From contig SWDT01000454.1 in the NCBI GenBank assembly GCA_009193035.1, forward strand, positions 1 to 57,650: DNA of 57,650 nucleotides. Direction: 5' to 3'. Made by a program: the position numbers and the translations under genes. Of this stretch, positions 1 through 11,289 are shown in pieces; within the stretch, counting starts at the first letter, position 1; every line of letters begins with the position of its first letter. The DNA comes from Halicephalobus mephisto (lineage: Eukaryota > Nematoda > Chromadorea > Rhabditida > Panagrolaimidae). The notes beneath the pieces are model-generated. The model worked only from the letters and a program-made list of their open reading frames with translations, made no database searches and had not been told where the DNA came from.

Positions 1-829
1 ATAATCTTAGAAGAATAAGACACAATTAATATAATAATCTAAAACGCAACTGCCGAGAGTTCCACTGATGCCCTACAGTATCCCGTGTTCCCTGATGTTC
101 AGGCTATCTCTTCGGCTCCTCTCTTTCTTCTTCAGTTTCTGTTCTATTTGTAACATTCCTGGATTTGGTGAATTTCTTCATTCCTGAATAAAACTCGGAA
201 TTTTATAGTTTAATAGGTAACAAATTTTAAAAATAGAAGGTAGTGTACTCCATCAAATCTAATTCAGAAATTTTTATATTTAGGAAAAATATATTTTAAA
301 AGATTTCGAAATTGTTATATAAAACAAAAATTGTAAAAGCTGTTTTATATTTTTTTAAATTCGCGTCAGGACCATTTCGTAAAAGTTCAATTTTTAATTT
401 TTAGAATAATATAATTTTATAACTTTTTTGAAAATTCTAAAAATTCGCGTCGGGACCATTTTGAAATAATTTTTCAATTTTTAATTTTTAGAATAATATA
501 ATTTTATAACTTTTTAGAAAATTCTAAAAATTCGCGTCGGGACCATTTTGAAATAATTTTCCAATTTTTGTAATACTGTATTTTACAGATGTTCTATAAT
601 GTTCTGAAAATTCGTGTTGGGAGATTTTTCATAAAAATATTCATTTCTAAATTTTCACAACAGTATGGCATACATCGGATTTTATATACATCTTCGTTGA
701 AATGACTAGAATCAGAAAGACGAAAAATTGAGGAATGGATAGACTAGTTTCATCTCCGACTTTAATTTTTTAAGAAAGACAAAAACCGGGATAATCATCG
801 AAAATAAAAATTTGCATTTTTCACAGTAG
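1..829. repeat. 5' edge, no gene; short tandem array at 359-640
   Basis: No convincing exon is visible. From about 359 to 640 a unit of roughly 86 bp recurs about three times. Each copy carries the motif attcgcgtcgggaccatttt followed by an AT-rich stretch around aataatataattttataac. The same reverse-complementable motif recurs in spacers and introns across the window. The array lies downstream of the ChaC-like gene. Confidence 0.6.
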
Positions 830-2067
830 TTAGCCTCTGGCAGATTCTGAAGCCACTTGGATTCTGTGGAGCGGCAAAACCGGCAATGGAGCCAAATCTT
901 CTCTTTCGCCTGTTTTGAGATAAGGCAGATCATATCCGAGTTGCTTCAGAATCCTGTCTTCGATTTTTTGCTTCACACAGGCCTCCAGAAGTCGCTTCTC
1001 GAGTTCGAACAGATGATCGTCCTTGAAATGAGGGGCCATTCGTCTTTGGCAGTCCGCTAGCCTCAGGGCATATTCCAGATTAGTTCCGGATTTTCCACGA
1101 GAAATCAAAATCTGAAAAAAAAATATTTTAAAAATTTTCAGAATTTTAAATTTTCGATTAGATTCTGAAAACTAGAATCATGATTGAAATTTCAGAAAAT
1201 TCCAAAGAATTCATTAGATTCTTAAAAATTCTAGAAATTTCCATGGAATTCCGAAAGTTTCTAGAATCTCCGAAAAACTTTTACAAGATTCCAGAAGTTT
1301 CTGAGATTCTAGAATCTTTCGTCAAATTCTCGAAGATTCTAGAATCCTTCGTCAGATTCTCGAAGATTCTAGGAACTTCTATGAAATTCTAGAATCCTTC
1401 GTTGGATTCTCGAAGATTCTAGAAACTTCTATGAAATTCTAGAATCCTTCGTCAGATTCTCGAAGATTCTAGAATCCTTCGTCAGATTCTCGAAGATTCT
1501 AGGAACTTCTATGAAATTCTAGAATCTTTCGTTAGATCCTTGAAGATTCTAGAATTTTCCATCGAATTCTCAGTTTCCAGAATTTTCTACAAGATTCTGG
1601 AATCTTCGAGAAACTTTTTCAAAGATTCTAGAAGCTTTTAAAAAATTAAAAAATTAATAAAAATTAAAACTTACGGTTGAAACAATTTCTTCCATTTCGG
1701 TGGGTCCGGTGTGGTAGGGATTGTCGGATCCTTGGACGCTGATGTAAACATGGAGAAGAAAAGGCTCGGATCCGTCATCTGGATGAAATTTCACTTTTTC
1801 GCAACGATATCCAGCTCGTTCTCGGAAATTCAAATAAGCAAAAGTGGATTCGATGGCTTCATCCGGGACCTTGTAAGCTAGACCCCAAGTTTGGGAATTA
1901 TCATCAGCAACTAGGGTTACTGTCCTTCCGGGGCTCTCCGAAGTACCCCTGTGGTCAGGACTCAGCTGCCAGAACCTTCTAGCGTACCCAGGGACCACTC
2001 CCGGAATCGCATCGACGAACGGAAAGTCCGTGTACCACAAGAGGGAACCGTATCCGAAGACGTACAT
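830..2067 (-). CDS. ChaC-type gamma-glutamylcyclotransferase (2 exons, 224 aa)
   Basis: Exons are 2067-1675 and 1111-830, joined in phase 0 to give 224 aa with TAA at 832-830. The protein opens with the family signature YVFGYGSLLW, which forms the nucleotide-fold loop. It has the FRERAGY segment containing the glutamate expected to be catalytic, and ends with SGTNLEYAL and DDHLFELEKR, typical of ChaC C-termini. ChaC enzymes cleave cytosolic glutathione to 5-oxoproline and Cys-Gly, so glutathione turnover is the likely role; the length fits the family. I start at MYVFG because an upstream in-frame MFGKLK lies inside a tandem repeat and a ttaaag acceptor-like site abuts this ATG. The 563-nt intron is packed with heat-shock-element-like repeats. 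ChaC1 versus ChaC2 class was not resolved. Confidence 0.9.
1180..1640. repeat. Tandem array of HSE-like TTCnnGAA units in the ChaC intron
   Basis: The intron between the two ChaC exons is a tandem array of about 55-65 bp units. TTCTCGAAGATTCTAGAA, which is TTCnnGAAnnTTCnnGAA, recurs about three times exactly, with near copies in which one spacer is a base longer. Alternating TTC/GAA at 5-bp steps is the heat-shock-factor element. Whether it is functional is inference. Confidence 0.8.
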
Positions 2068-2068
2068 C

Positions 2069-2460
2069 TTTAATTTTCCAAACAAACGTCAAATTTCTAA
2101 AAAATAAATAAATTATAAAAAATATTCTTAATTTTCCAAATAAACGCCAAATTTCTAAAAAATAAATAAATTATAAAAAAATATTCTTAATTTTCCAAAC
2201 AAACGTCAAATTTCTAAAAATAAATAAATAAATTATAAAAAAATATTCTTAATTTTCCAAACAAACGTCAAATTTCTAAAAAAATAAATAAATTATAAAA
2301 AATATTTTTAATTTTCCAAACAAACGCCAAATTTCTAAAAAAAATAAATAAATTGTAAAAAAAATATTTTTAATTTTCTAAATAAACGCCAAATTTCTAA
2401 AAAAAGAATTATAAAAAAAATATTCTTAATTTTCTAAATGCCAAATTTCTAAAAAAAATC
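2069..2460. repeat. Tandem array, ~61-bp unit, abutting the ChaC start codon
   Basis: About six copies of a unit of the form ttaattttccaaacaaacg plus aatttctaaaaaataaataaattataaaaa run directly up to the ChaC ATG on the minus strand. The proximal promoter or 5' leader of that gene is therefore repeat DNA. Confidence 0.8.
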
Positions 2461-2793
2461 ATAAAAATAAATAATTTTTTAAAAACAGTTTTGACACGAA
2501 TTTTTAAAATTTAAAATTTTTTTAGAAAAATAAAACTTTTGATTTAAAATTTTTTTAGAAATATGAAATTTCTTAATTTTTTTTATTTTAAATATTTTTT
2601 AAAATATGAGGTTTTTAATTTTTTATATTAAAAAAATAAAACTTTTTAATTTTTTATATTTTAAATTTTTTAAAAAAAATAAAATTTCGAAAATTTTAGA
2701 ATTTTAGATATTTTAATAAAAAAAAACATGTTAAATATGTTTAAAAAGTTTGAATTTGATTAAATTTGATTAAAAATTAACGAAAAATCAAAG

Positions 2794-2895
2794 TTATATT
2801 GGAACGTTGGAAGCCAGTTTTATAGCCCTCTGGCAGATCCCCGCCCAGACAAGCCCCTTGGTGTGTTTGAGTGTCCTTCTTTTTTCAAAAGCCAT
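2794..2895 (-). CDS. Candidate small ORF (33 aa), unknown
   Basis: An ATG-to-TAA reading frame of 33 codons stands out from the surrounding A/T tracts by balanced base composition and a basic product starting MAFEKRRTLKHTKG and ending ASNVPI. I do not recognise it. It could be a free micro-ORF, an upstream ORF in a ChaC leader, or a first exon: a GT follows ...LASN and could splice in phase to the ChaC ATG, but the donor is weak. The region upstream on the minus strand (2900-3210) is also less AT-rich and could hold a promoter. Confidence 0.3.
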   Translation of the reverse strand: MAFEKRRTLKHTKGLVWAGICQRAIKLASNVPI

Positions 2896-3177
2896 GATGC
2901 AATCGAGAAACTTCTACGATCAGTTTTTCGTTTATCTTCGAAAATAACGTGGAAGAAACGTGAATGATGCAATTTTGAATTTTCGAAAATAAGATAAATT
3001 TTTTGTTTTTAGTGAAACTGATGTTATTTAAAAAAAATAAAATATAAAAACTTCAGTAAAAACTGATAACGAAAAAAAATAAAGAAATATGACCGGAAAA
3101 AAACGAACATTGACGTCGAGGAAGCGTCAGACGCGAGACAACCAGGTGATCTCTCGAGTGGGCCGACCTTTGATTTT

Positions 3178-3205
3178 CGATAAAATGCAAACCATAGTTT
3201 TATCG
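3178..3205. repeat. Short inverted repeat
   Basis: The sequence cgataaaa, a 12-nt loop, then ttttatcg forms a perfect 8-bp stem within an otherwise GC-richer block (3100-3210). The flanks at 3240-3720 are A/T low-complexity sequence with short tandem units and no gene. Confidence 0.5.
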
Positions 3206-4192
3206 TCAATAAAAAGATATCTAAATGATCATATAAAAAGTGAAAATGATCATATTAAAAAATAAAAATAATTTTGTTTAAAAAAATTAAAATAATTGTG
3301 TTTTAAAAAATAAAAATAATTTTTTTAAAAAAAATAAAAATAATTGTATTTTAAAAAATTAAAATAATTTTGTTTAAAAGAATCAAAAATGAATATGTTA
3401 AAAAAATTCAAATAATTTTATTTGGAAAAAGTGAAAATGATTATTTTTAAATATTTTAATATTTTTTAAAAAGTGGTTTAATTTTAAGAAAATTTTTAAA
3501 TATTTTAGTATTTTTTAAAAAGTAGTTCAATTTTAAGAAAATTTTTAAATATTTTAATATTTTTTAAAATAGTTCAATTTTAAAAATTTTTAAATATTTT
3601 AGTACTTTTTAAAATAGTTTAATTTTTAAATAATTTAATATTTTTTAAAATAGTTCAATTTTAAGAAAATTTCTAAATATTTTAGTACTTTTTAAAATAG
3701 TTTAATTTTAAAGTTGTTTTTTTAGAGAAATAGTAGTATTGGAAAGTAAAAAGAAAAAACTAGTGGACATCAGGACAAGCCACTTCGGCCGCTGCCAGAC
3801 TTGCCTCTTTTTTCGTTTTCGTCTGTTACTCGACTATACAGCTATCGAGTCACGTGAATTCCACGAAAATTTTATTCTAAAAATTCTACATCATACAATT
3901 ACAAAAAACAACAAAACTAACATTTTTTAAATGTAAATTTTTAAAAAATTTCAAAAATTAAATAAAAATAAAAAATCGCTTTCAATGATTTGTCAAATTT
4001 ATTAATTTTTTTATTTTCAAACATTTCACTCATTTACGCGGGAATTTAAAAAATTACTTTTTATAAAAATTTTAAAATTAAAAAAAAATTAATTTTTATA
4101 AAAATTTTAAAAAATTATTTTTTTTATAAAAAATTTAAAAAATTACTTTTTTTTCGATTTTTGACACTAATTTAAAAATTAAAATTGAATTA

Positions 4193-4273
4193 AAATAAAA
4201 TTTGCACTTTGCGCGCAACATTCCGGCAGACCGGCTCGCTCAAATGTTGCGCGCAAATTGCGAATTTTATTTT
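4193..4273. repeat. Hairpin/MITE-like inverted repeat with TTTGCGCGCAACATT arms
   Basis: Perfect 15-bp arms (4208-4222 and 4243-4257) extend with few mismatches to about 31 bp through aaaataaaatttgc on the left and the complement of gcgaattttatttt on the right. The GC-rich loop contains ccggcagaccgg. Related arm sequence is repeated in tandem at 8.1-8.6 kb. Confidence 0.75.
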
Positions 4274-4392
4274 TATTTTTATTTTTAATTTTGATTTTTT
4301 TATAAATGTTATTTTTGTAATAAAAAAATCCAAAAAACCAAAAATCAAAGATCTTTGACAATTTTCACCAACGATGTCCACAACTACTCACT

Positions 4393-4438
4393 TGAGGTCC
4401 TCGAGGATCAAGTTGACGAAATACGGGATTCCCCTGTT
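4393..4438 (-). other. Candidate orphan exon
   Basis: On the minus strand a GC-balanced block of about 46 bp is bounded by a good acceptor (ttaaaacag) and a strong donor (CTCAA/GTGAGT). One frame reads GIPYFVNLILEDL. It lies about 1 kb beyond the CoA-transferase stop codon, and no partner exon was found nearby. It could be an exon of an unrecognised minus-strand gene or a remnant. Confidence 0.3.
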
Positions 4439-5376
4439 TTAAATTTTTAAACATGTTCGTTCCATATGTCCAGAACTGTCGATTTCGAATAAATTTAAAA
4501 TTTTCAAATAAATTTAAAATTAATTCAATTTCAAAAATTCAAAAATCAAAATCAAAAATTTTTGAAAAACCGAAAAATTAAAAAAAAACAAAAAATTTCA
4601 ATTTTTCGGTGATTTTTGAATAATTAAAATTTAAAAAAAAAGTTGATATTTTTTGAATAATTAATATTTTTTTTAAAATTGAAATTTTTAAAAAAATTAA
4701 TTTTTTGTAAATTGAAATTTTCTGAAAATTAATTTTTTTAAAACTGAAAATTTCGGAAAAATTGACAGTTCTGCATGTGACTCATTTTTTTGGACTATAC
4801 GATTTGATTTTTTGCAAAAGCTAAAACGCATCACGAGACAAAAGAGGCGGTTCCGGAATGACTGACTCTTTGAAAAGTAACTCCAGTTTTCATAGAAAAC
4901 AAAAATTCATGAAAAAGCATGTGGACTATATAAATCTATATTTAAACCATATCAATGTAAAAATTATAAAAATTTATAAATTTTTGTATTTTTCAAAATT
5001 ATCTAAAAAATTAAAAAATTTACAAATTTCTGTATTTTTTTAAATTATCTAAAAAATTAAAAAATTTATAAATTTTTGTGTTTTTTAAAATTATCTAAAA
5101 AATTTATAAATTTCTGTATTTTTTAAAATTATTTATAAAAAATATAAAAATTTACAAATTTTAGAATTTTCCAATTAAGATTAAAAATTACAAAATTTTA
5201 TTTTTATACAATTTTAAAAAATCCAAAAACTCTAAAAAATTTAAAAAATTAATTCAAAAAACATTAAAAAGTAGTCTCACCATGAATTTTAAAATTTTCC
5301 AGTTGAGACCAAAAACTATAAAATTTTATTTTGTTTTACAATACTTCGAAAATATCTATATTATGAAAAAATTTGA

Positions 5377-8300
5377 TTAATCTCTAGATGGCATGGCCTT
5401 GAATCTTTCAAAAGCCGCTTTTTCCAATTTTTCTCTATCATCAGGATGAGCAATTTTGATCAATTCATAGGCTCTCGTTCTTACAGGTTTTCCAAAAAGA
5501 TCCGCAATTCCAAATTCCGTCACGACGTAATGAACATGGGCCCTTGTAGACACAACACCCGCACCCTAAAAAGTATTAAAATTAATTTTAAAATAAAACC
5601 AAATTTAAATAAAAATTTCAAAATAAATTTAAATAAAAACTTCAAAATAAAACTAAATTTAAATAAGGATTTAAAAATAAAAACAAATTTAGATAAAAAA
5701 TTTAAAATAAATTTAAATAAAAATTTAAAAATAAAACTAAATTTAAATAAGGATTTAAAAATAAAACCAAATTTAAATAAAAATTTTTAAATAAATTTAA
5801 ATAAAAATTTCAAAATAAAACTAAATTTAAATAAATAAAATAAAAATAAATTTAAATAAGGATTTAAAAATAAAAATAAATTTAAATAAAAATTTCAAAA
5901 TAAAACTAAATTTAAATAAATAAAATTTAAATAAATTTAAATAAGGATTTAAAAATAAAAATAAATTTAAATAAAAATTTAAAAATAAAACTAAATTTAA
6001 ATTTAAAAAATTTAAATAAATTTAAATAAAAATTTCAAAATAAAAACAAATTTAAATTTAAAAAATAAAAATAAATTTAAATTTAAATAAAAATTTCAAA
6101 ATAAAAACAAATTTAAAATTTAAAACTTACTTCTTTGATAAATGGAACAATTTTGGATTCCCCTTTTGAAGTCCTTGTTGGAAGAGCCAAGATCGCTTTT
6201 CCCTTGCCATCGGCGGCTTGAGCAGCAGCATTGATGAAATCAACTTGACCTCCAAATCCAGAATAAAAATTTTTCCCTATAGTGTCGGAAACTACTTGAC
6301 CCGCAAGATCAATTTCTATCGCTGAATTAATCGCCGTCATTTTGGATTGAGCCGTGATCGTGTTGTAGTTGTTCGTGTAGGCAGAACTCGCAAAAACTAA
6401 ATTATACAATTATTTAAAAAATAAAAATTATTTAAAAAATAAAAATTATTTAAAAAATAAAAATTATTAAAAAATAAAAATTATTTAAATATAAAAATTA
6501 TTAAAAAGATAAAAATTATTAAAAAAAATAAAAATTATTAAAAAGATAAAAATTATTAAAAAAAATAAAAATTATTAAAAAGATAAAAATTATTTAAAAA
6601 TAAAAATTATTGAAAAAATAAAAATTATTTTAATAAAAATTTTTTGGAATTTTTAATTTTTAAAATTTTTTCAATTCTAAAATGTTTCAAAAATTTCTCC
6701 GACTCTAGGTTTTGGAAATTTCATAAAATTCTAGAAAATCTCAAAATCCACCGAGATTCCAGAAACTTCTGAAATTCTATGATTTTTTGAAAAATTTTAG
6801 GTTTTATAAGATTCTAAAATATCTCAAAATTTTCCACTAGAAGATTCCAGAAATTCCTAAGAGATTCTGGGAGGTCTTGGAAATTTTATAAAATTCTAGA
6901 AAATCCCAAAATTTTCCATTAAAAGATTCCAGAAACTTCTAAGACTCTGGAAATTTCAGATTTTCTAAGATTCTAAAATATCTCTGAATTTTCCACCAGA
7001 AGATTCCAGAAAGTCCTAAGAAATTCTGGGAGGTCTTGGAAATTTTATAAAATTCTAGAAAATCCCAAAATTTTCCATTAAAAGATTCTAGAAATTTCTG
7101 AAACTCTGGAAATTTCAGATTTTCTAAGATTCTAAAATATCTCTGAATTTTCCACCAGAAGATTCTAGAAAATCTTGGAAATTTTATGAAATTCTAGAAA
7201 ATCCCAAAATCCACCGAGATTCCAGAAAATTCTGAAATTCTAGAAATCCCAAATTTTCCAGAATCTTTTTCAAAATTCGATTATTTTAAAAACTACAAAA
7301 TAATAATTTTATAATTATTCCATAAAAATCCAAAACTTACCAAATAAAGGATTATTATCACACAAATCATAAAATCTTCTGTCACCAAAAGCAAATGACG
7401 TCACAATTTTTCCTTGATCTATGGATTTCCTACTGTTAGTGATGACATTTTTCTCAATCAAATCCACTACTCCAGATGACACCATTTCTGTATGAATTCC
7501 CAATTCTTTGTGATTTATCAACAACGAAAGTACAGTATCCGGAATCGACCCTATTCCCATCTGCAAAGTCGCGTAATTTTCCACCAAATTTTCAGCAATA
7601 TGTTTAGAAATTTTTTTTTCTTCCAAACTTGGTGAACATTTCGAAATTTCCGCAATTGGAAAATCCGATTTACAAATAGCTTCAAATTGAGATATATGAA
7701 TCAACGAATCTCCAAAAGTCTTCGGTTGAGTACGATTAACAGCACCGATAATTTTTTTCGCATTTCTTACAGCAGCACTACTACAATCAACATTCATCCC
7801 AAGACTACAGTATCCATGTTCATCCGGAGGTGATACCGTCACAAGAGCCACATCCACAGGAATCACCTTGTCGTCATATAGTCTGATCGTGTCCTGGAGA
7901 AAAACCGGAGTATAGTCCGCTTGACCAACATTCACCGTTTTCCTCATTGTTCCGCAAATAAACAAACAATTAGATCTAATTCTTGCTAAATTCAAAATTA
8001 TTACAAAAATCAATTTTTTTGTAAAATTATTTTAAATAAATTTTCGAAAAATTTCAAACTAATTTTACTATACAGATTTTTTAAAAGTTTTTTATAAAAT
8101 TATTCCAAAACCAAGATCTATAAAGAAGTAGACCTAAAAATAAAATCTGCACTTTGCCGGCAACATTGGGGTAGCTCGATTTATATTTTTATAGATATTT
8201 CAAAATAAAAATAAAATTCACACTTTTCTTACAGTATTAAAACAACTTGATTTATTTTTTATACTTATATTTATAAATATTTCAAAATAAAAATAGTCTG

Positions 8301-9749
8301 CACTTTACCGGCAACATTGGGACAACTAGATTAGTATTTTTACATTTACATTTATAAATATTTCAAAATAAAAATAAAATTTGCATTTTTCTTACAGTAT
8401 TAAAACAACTTGATTTATTTTTTATTTATATTTATAAATATTTCAAAATAAAAATAAAATTTGCACTTTGCCGGCAACATTGGGGCAACTAGATTAGTAT
8501 TTTTATAAATATTTCGAAATAAAAATAAAATTCGCATTTTTCTTGCAGCATTCGAGCACCCTGAGTTATTTAATTATTGTGCAAAAATTAAATTTAATTA
8601 TAATTTTGATTCCAACTTCTTTAAAAACCTATGCACAGATAAATTTCTAAAATTCCGAAAAAAGTTATTTTTCAAATATTTGTTTAAAAACCAAAAAACT
8701 TACAGTAAAACTTAGGATCAGTCCATGGAATTTCTCCACAGAGAATAATGTGGCTTGTCTTGATCCCTCTCAGATCCTTGGATTCCACATGATGACAGAG
8801 AGCTTTTACCAAATCAGTGGGAGTCGAAGGAGCGCTGTGGATGTAAATGCTGTCATCTAGAATTCACCCAAATTAAAAGTAATATTCTTAAAAATTAAAA
8901 GTAATATTCTTAAAAATTTAAGATAATATTATTTAAAAATTTAAAATAACATTCTTAAAAATTAAAAGTAATTTTTTTAGAAATTAAAAGTAATATTCTT
9001 AAAAATTTAAGATAATATTCTTTAAAAATTAAAAATAATATTATTTAAAAATTAAAAATAATATTATTTAAAAATTAAAAATAATATTCTTAAAAATTTA
9101 AGATAATATTATTTAAAAATTTAAAATAACATTATTTAAAAATTTAAAATTATTAAAAAATAAAAACAATATTCTTTAAAAGTTAAAAATAATATTATTA
9201 AGGAATAAAAATAATATTATCTAAAAAATTTTAAATCATAAAAAAGTAAATTTTTATAACTTTTTAAAATTAAAAAAAATCAAATTCAGTAAAAAAAATA
9301 TTTTTTTTATTTTTTTACTTTAGTAGGGAAATTTTTAAATTTTGAAAAATTAAACTTTTTTTAAATTTTAAAATAAAAAAAAATCAAATTCAGTAAAAAT
9401 ATTTTTTTAGATTTTTTACTTTAGTAGAGAAATTTTAAAATTTCGAAAAACTAAACTTTTTTTAAATTTTAAAATTAAATAAAAAAAATCAAATTCAGTA
9501 AAAAAATATTTTTTTACTTTAGTAGGGAGATTTTAAAGTTTCGAAAAATTAAACTTTTTGTTCGGTATTTATTAAATATGGAAACTTACTGGATTTCACA
9601 ACAGAAACGGCTTCATCGGCAGAAACGTACTTCGGGACTTTTCCAGGAATCGGATAAGTCAAGGTCCGACATTGAACGCCTTGTCTGAGCCCGGTGTAGT
9701 GCCTAATCTGGCCTAATGCCCTAGGCTTCAGGATCTCGAAGAGCTTCAT
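5377..9749 (-). CDS. 4-hydroxybutyrate CoA-transferase / acetyl-CoA hydrolase (5 exons, 470 aa)
   Basis: Exons 9749-9590, 8856-8704, 7985-7341, 6396-6131 and 5565-5377 join in phase to 470 aa. The family transfers CoA between acetyl-CoA and a short carboxylate such as 4-hydroxybutyrate. Recognised blocks are YIHSAPSTPTDLV near the N-terminus, SPPDEHGYCSLG, MGIGSIPDTVL, GIHTEMVSSGVVDLIE (Glu about 271 is the expected CoA-thioester nucleophile) and the C-terminal HYVVTEFGIADLFGK. The first ~28 residues (MKLFEILKPRALGQIRHYTG...) suit a mitochondrial presequence. The ATG at 9749 directly follows ttgcag, a likely trans-splice or 5'-intron acceptor. Introns 2-4 are filled with tandem arrays, those at 6.7-7.3 kb being HSE-like. 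The size matches the nematode enzyme. Confidence 0.92.
5580..6125. repeat. A/T tandem array in CoA-transferase intron 4
   Basis: Short units of the type aaatttaaataaggatttaaaaataaaa, about 25-40 bp, are repeated with variable spacing across the whole intron. There is no sign of coding. Confidence 0.7.
6404..7290. repeat. Two arrays in CoA-transferase intron 3
   Basis: At 6404-6640 there is a simple aaaattatttaaaaaat array. At 6690-7260 there are about four units of roughly 140 bp built from agattccagaaacttct and aaattctagaaaatc. TTCCAGAAACTTC is a perfect TTCnnGAAnnTTC trimer, as in the ChaC intron. Confidence 0.75.
8140..8570. repeat. Tandem repeat with tgcactttgccggcaacatt core, CoA-transferase intron 2
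   Basis: Copies near 8147, 8290 and 8460 share tgcactttgccggcaacatt followed by an AT tail with tttataaatatttcaaaata. They alternate with a diverged version carrying ttcttacagtattaaaacaa (near 8225, 8385). The core matches one arm of the hairpin at 4.2 kb. Confidence 0.75.
8875..9560. repeat. Two arrays in CoA-transferase intron 1
   Basis: At 8875-9240 there are ~30-bp units of ttaaaaattaaaagtaatattc type. At 9262-9560 there are three ~105-115 bp units containing aaatcaaattcagtaaaa and ttactttagtagggaaat, the last ending about 30 nt from the exon 1 donor. Confidence 0.7.
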
Positions 9750-9889
9750 CTGCAACCGATCGATGTCGATAAGAATCAACAAAACCAATCAAGACCGAAA
9801 AACAGAATTCACGTGAAAAAAAACATCAAAGAACCAACTGATCAGCCACAAAGTTCAAGTTTAACTTCTCAATTGTTCAAACTTTAAAA

Positions 9890-10340
9890 AATAATTTTTA
9901 ACTTCACTTACAAAATATTAAAAAATTTAAAATTAATAAAAATAATTTTTAACTTCACTTATAAAACATTAAAAAATTTAAAATTAATAAAAATAATTTT
10001 TAACTTCACTTACAAAATATTAGAAAATTTAAAATTAATAAAAATAATTTTTAAAAAATCAAATTTTCTAATTTAAAAAAGTTTTAAAAATTTTAATTAT
10101 TTAAAAATTTAATTAAATTTAAAAATTAATTTTTACAATATAAAAAAGTTTTGAAATAAAAAAGAATTTTTAAATAAAGTTAAAAAATTTTATTATTTTT
10201 AATTTTAAAAATAAATAAAATTTAAAAATTAGAAAAGTAAATTTTAATTATTTTTAATTTAAAATAAATTAAATCTAAAAATTAAAATTTACGAAAATTT
10301 TTAATAAAAAAATAACTTCAATAATAAAAATAAAATTCTT
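9890..10340. repeat. A/T tandem array
   Basis: Three copies of a ~60-bp unit (aataatttttaacttcactt plus aaaatttaaaattaataa) are followed by A/T low-complexity sequence. It separates the CoA-transferase start from the SINE-like array. Confidence 0.6.
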
Positions 10341-10481
10341 ATTAAAATTATAAATTATCGTCGGATTTGAAGATTCTCAAACCAAAATCCAAAAAGAAAA
10401 TTCAAATGACACAGCAAATTCGAAAACAAAGTTCCGTCCAAGTACCCCGATGGTGCAAATCGCGGAAATTTCAATGATAAA

Positions 10482-11185
10482 CAAATTATCAACACTAACC
10501 GAAGAAGTTCCACAAAACAAGCCGGGACTCGGATCAACCTTGATTTCTACTTTACAACCAGCTGATCACTAGAAAAGTCAAATCAAAACATATCTACTGT
10601 CAAAAATTACAAATTTAAGCATTTACTTCATCTAAATCTCCAGTTTTTATATTATATGATATTATACTAAAAAACTCGATTCTGCACATTGCGGAAAAAA
10701 ACAAAAATAAACAAATTATCAACACTAACCGAAAAAGTTCCACAAAACAAGCCGGGACTCGGATCAATCCCAATATCAACTTTACAACGAGCTGATCACT
10801 AGAAAAGTAAAATCAAAACATATCTACTATCAAAAATTACAAATTTAAGCGCTAGTTTGTTTCTCTAAATCTTCTATTTTTATATTATATGATATTATAC
10901 TAAAAAACCGATTCTGCACATTGCGGAAAAAAACAAAAATAAAGAAATTATCAACACTAACCGAAGAAGTTTCACGAAACAAACCGGGATTCGGATCAAT
11001 TCCAATATCAACTTTACAACAAGCTGATCACTAGAAGGAAAATCATATCAAAACATATCTACTGTCAAAAATTACAAATTTAAGTATTTACTTCATCTAA
11101 ATCTTCTATTTTTATATTATATGACATTATACTAAAAAACCAATCTTCCATAATGTGAAAAAACATAAAAATTAAAAAAAAGAAA
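10482..11185. repeat. Three tandem copies of a ~230-bp SINE-like unit
   Basis: Copies begin at aacactaaccgaa near 10491, 10721 and 10952. Each contains aagttccacaaaacaagccg, gctgatcactagaa, catatctact and tttttatattatatgatatt, ending in ctgcacattgcgg. Another copy in the same orientation at 21.4-22.0 kb has a tRNA-like head with an intact B box, so this is a dispersed tRNA-derived family that has been tandemly amplified here without the head. Confidence 0.8.
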
Positions 11186-11289
11186 CAAATTATCAGAAAA
11201 TCAATTTTAATGGTCACTAAATTCGGAAACAAGAAAAATAGAAATTTGCATAAACAATAAATCTAAAAAATATACATAATTTAAAACTA

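Noticed and set aside
5446..5790. Plus-strand frame ending in an Asn/Lys/Leu repeat
   Set aside because: Starts antisense to CoA-transferase exon 5 and continues into the intron 4 A/T array.
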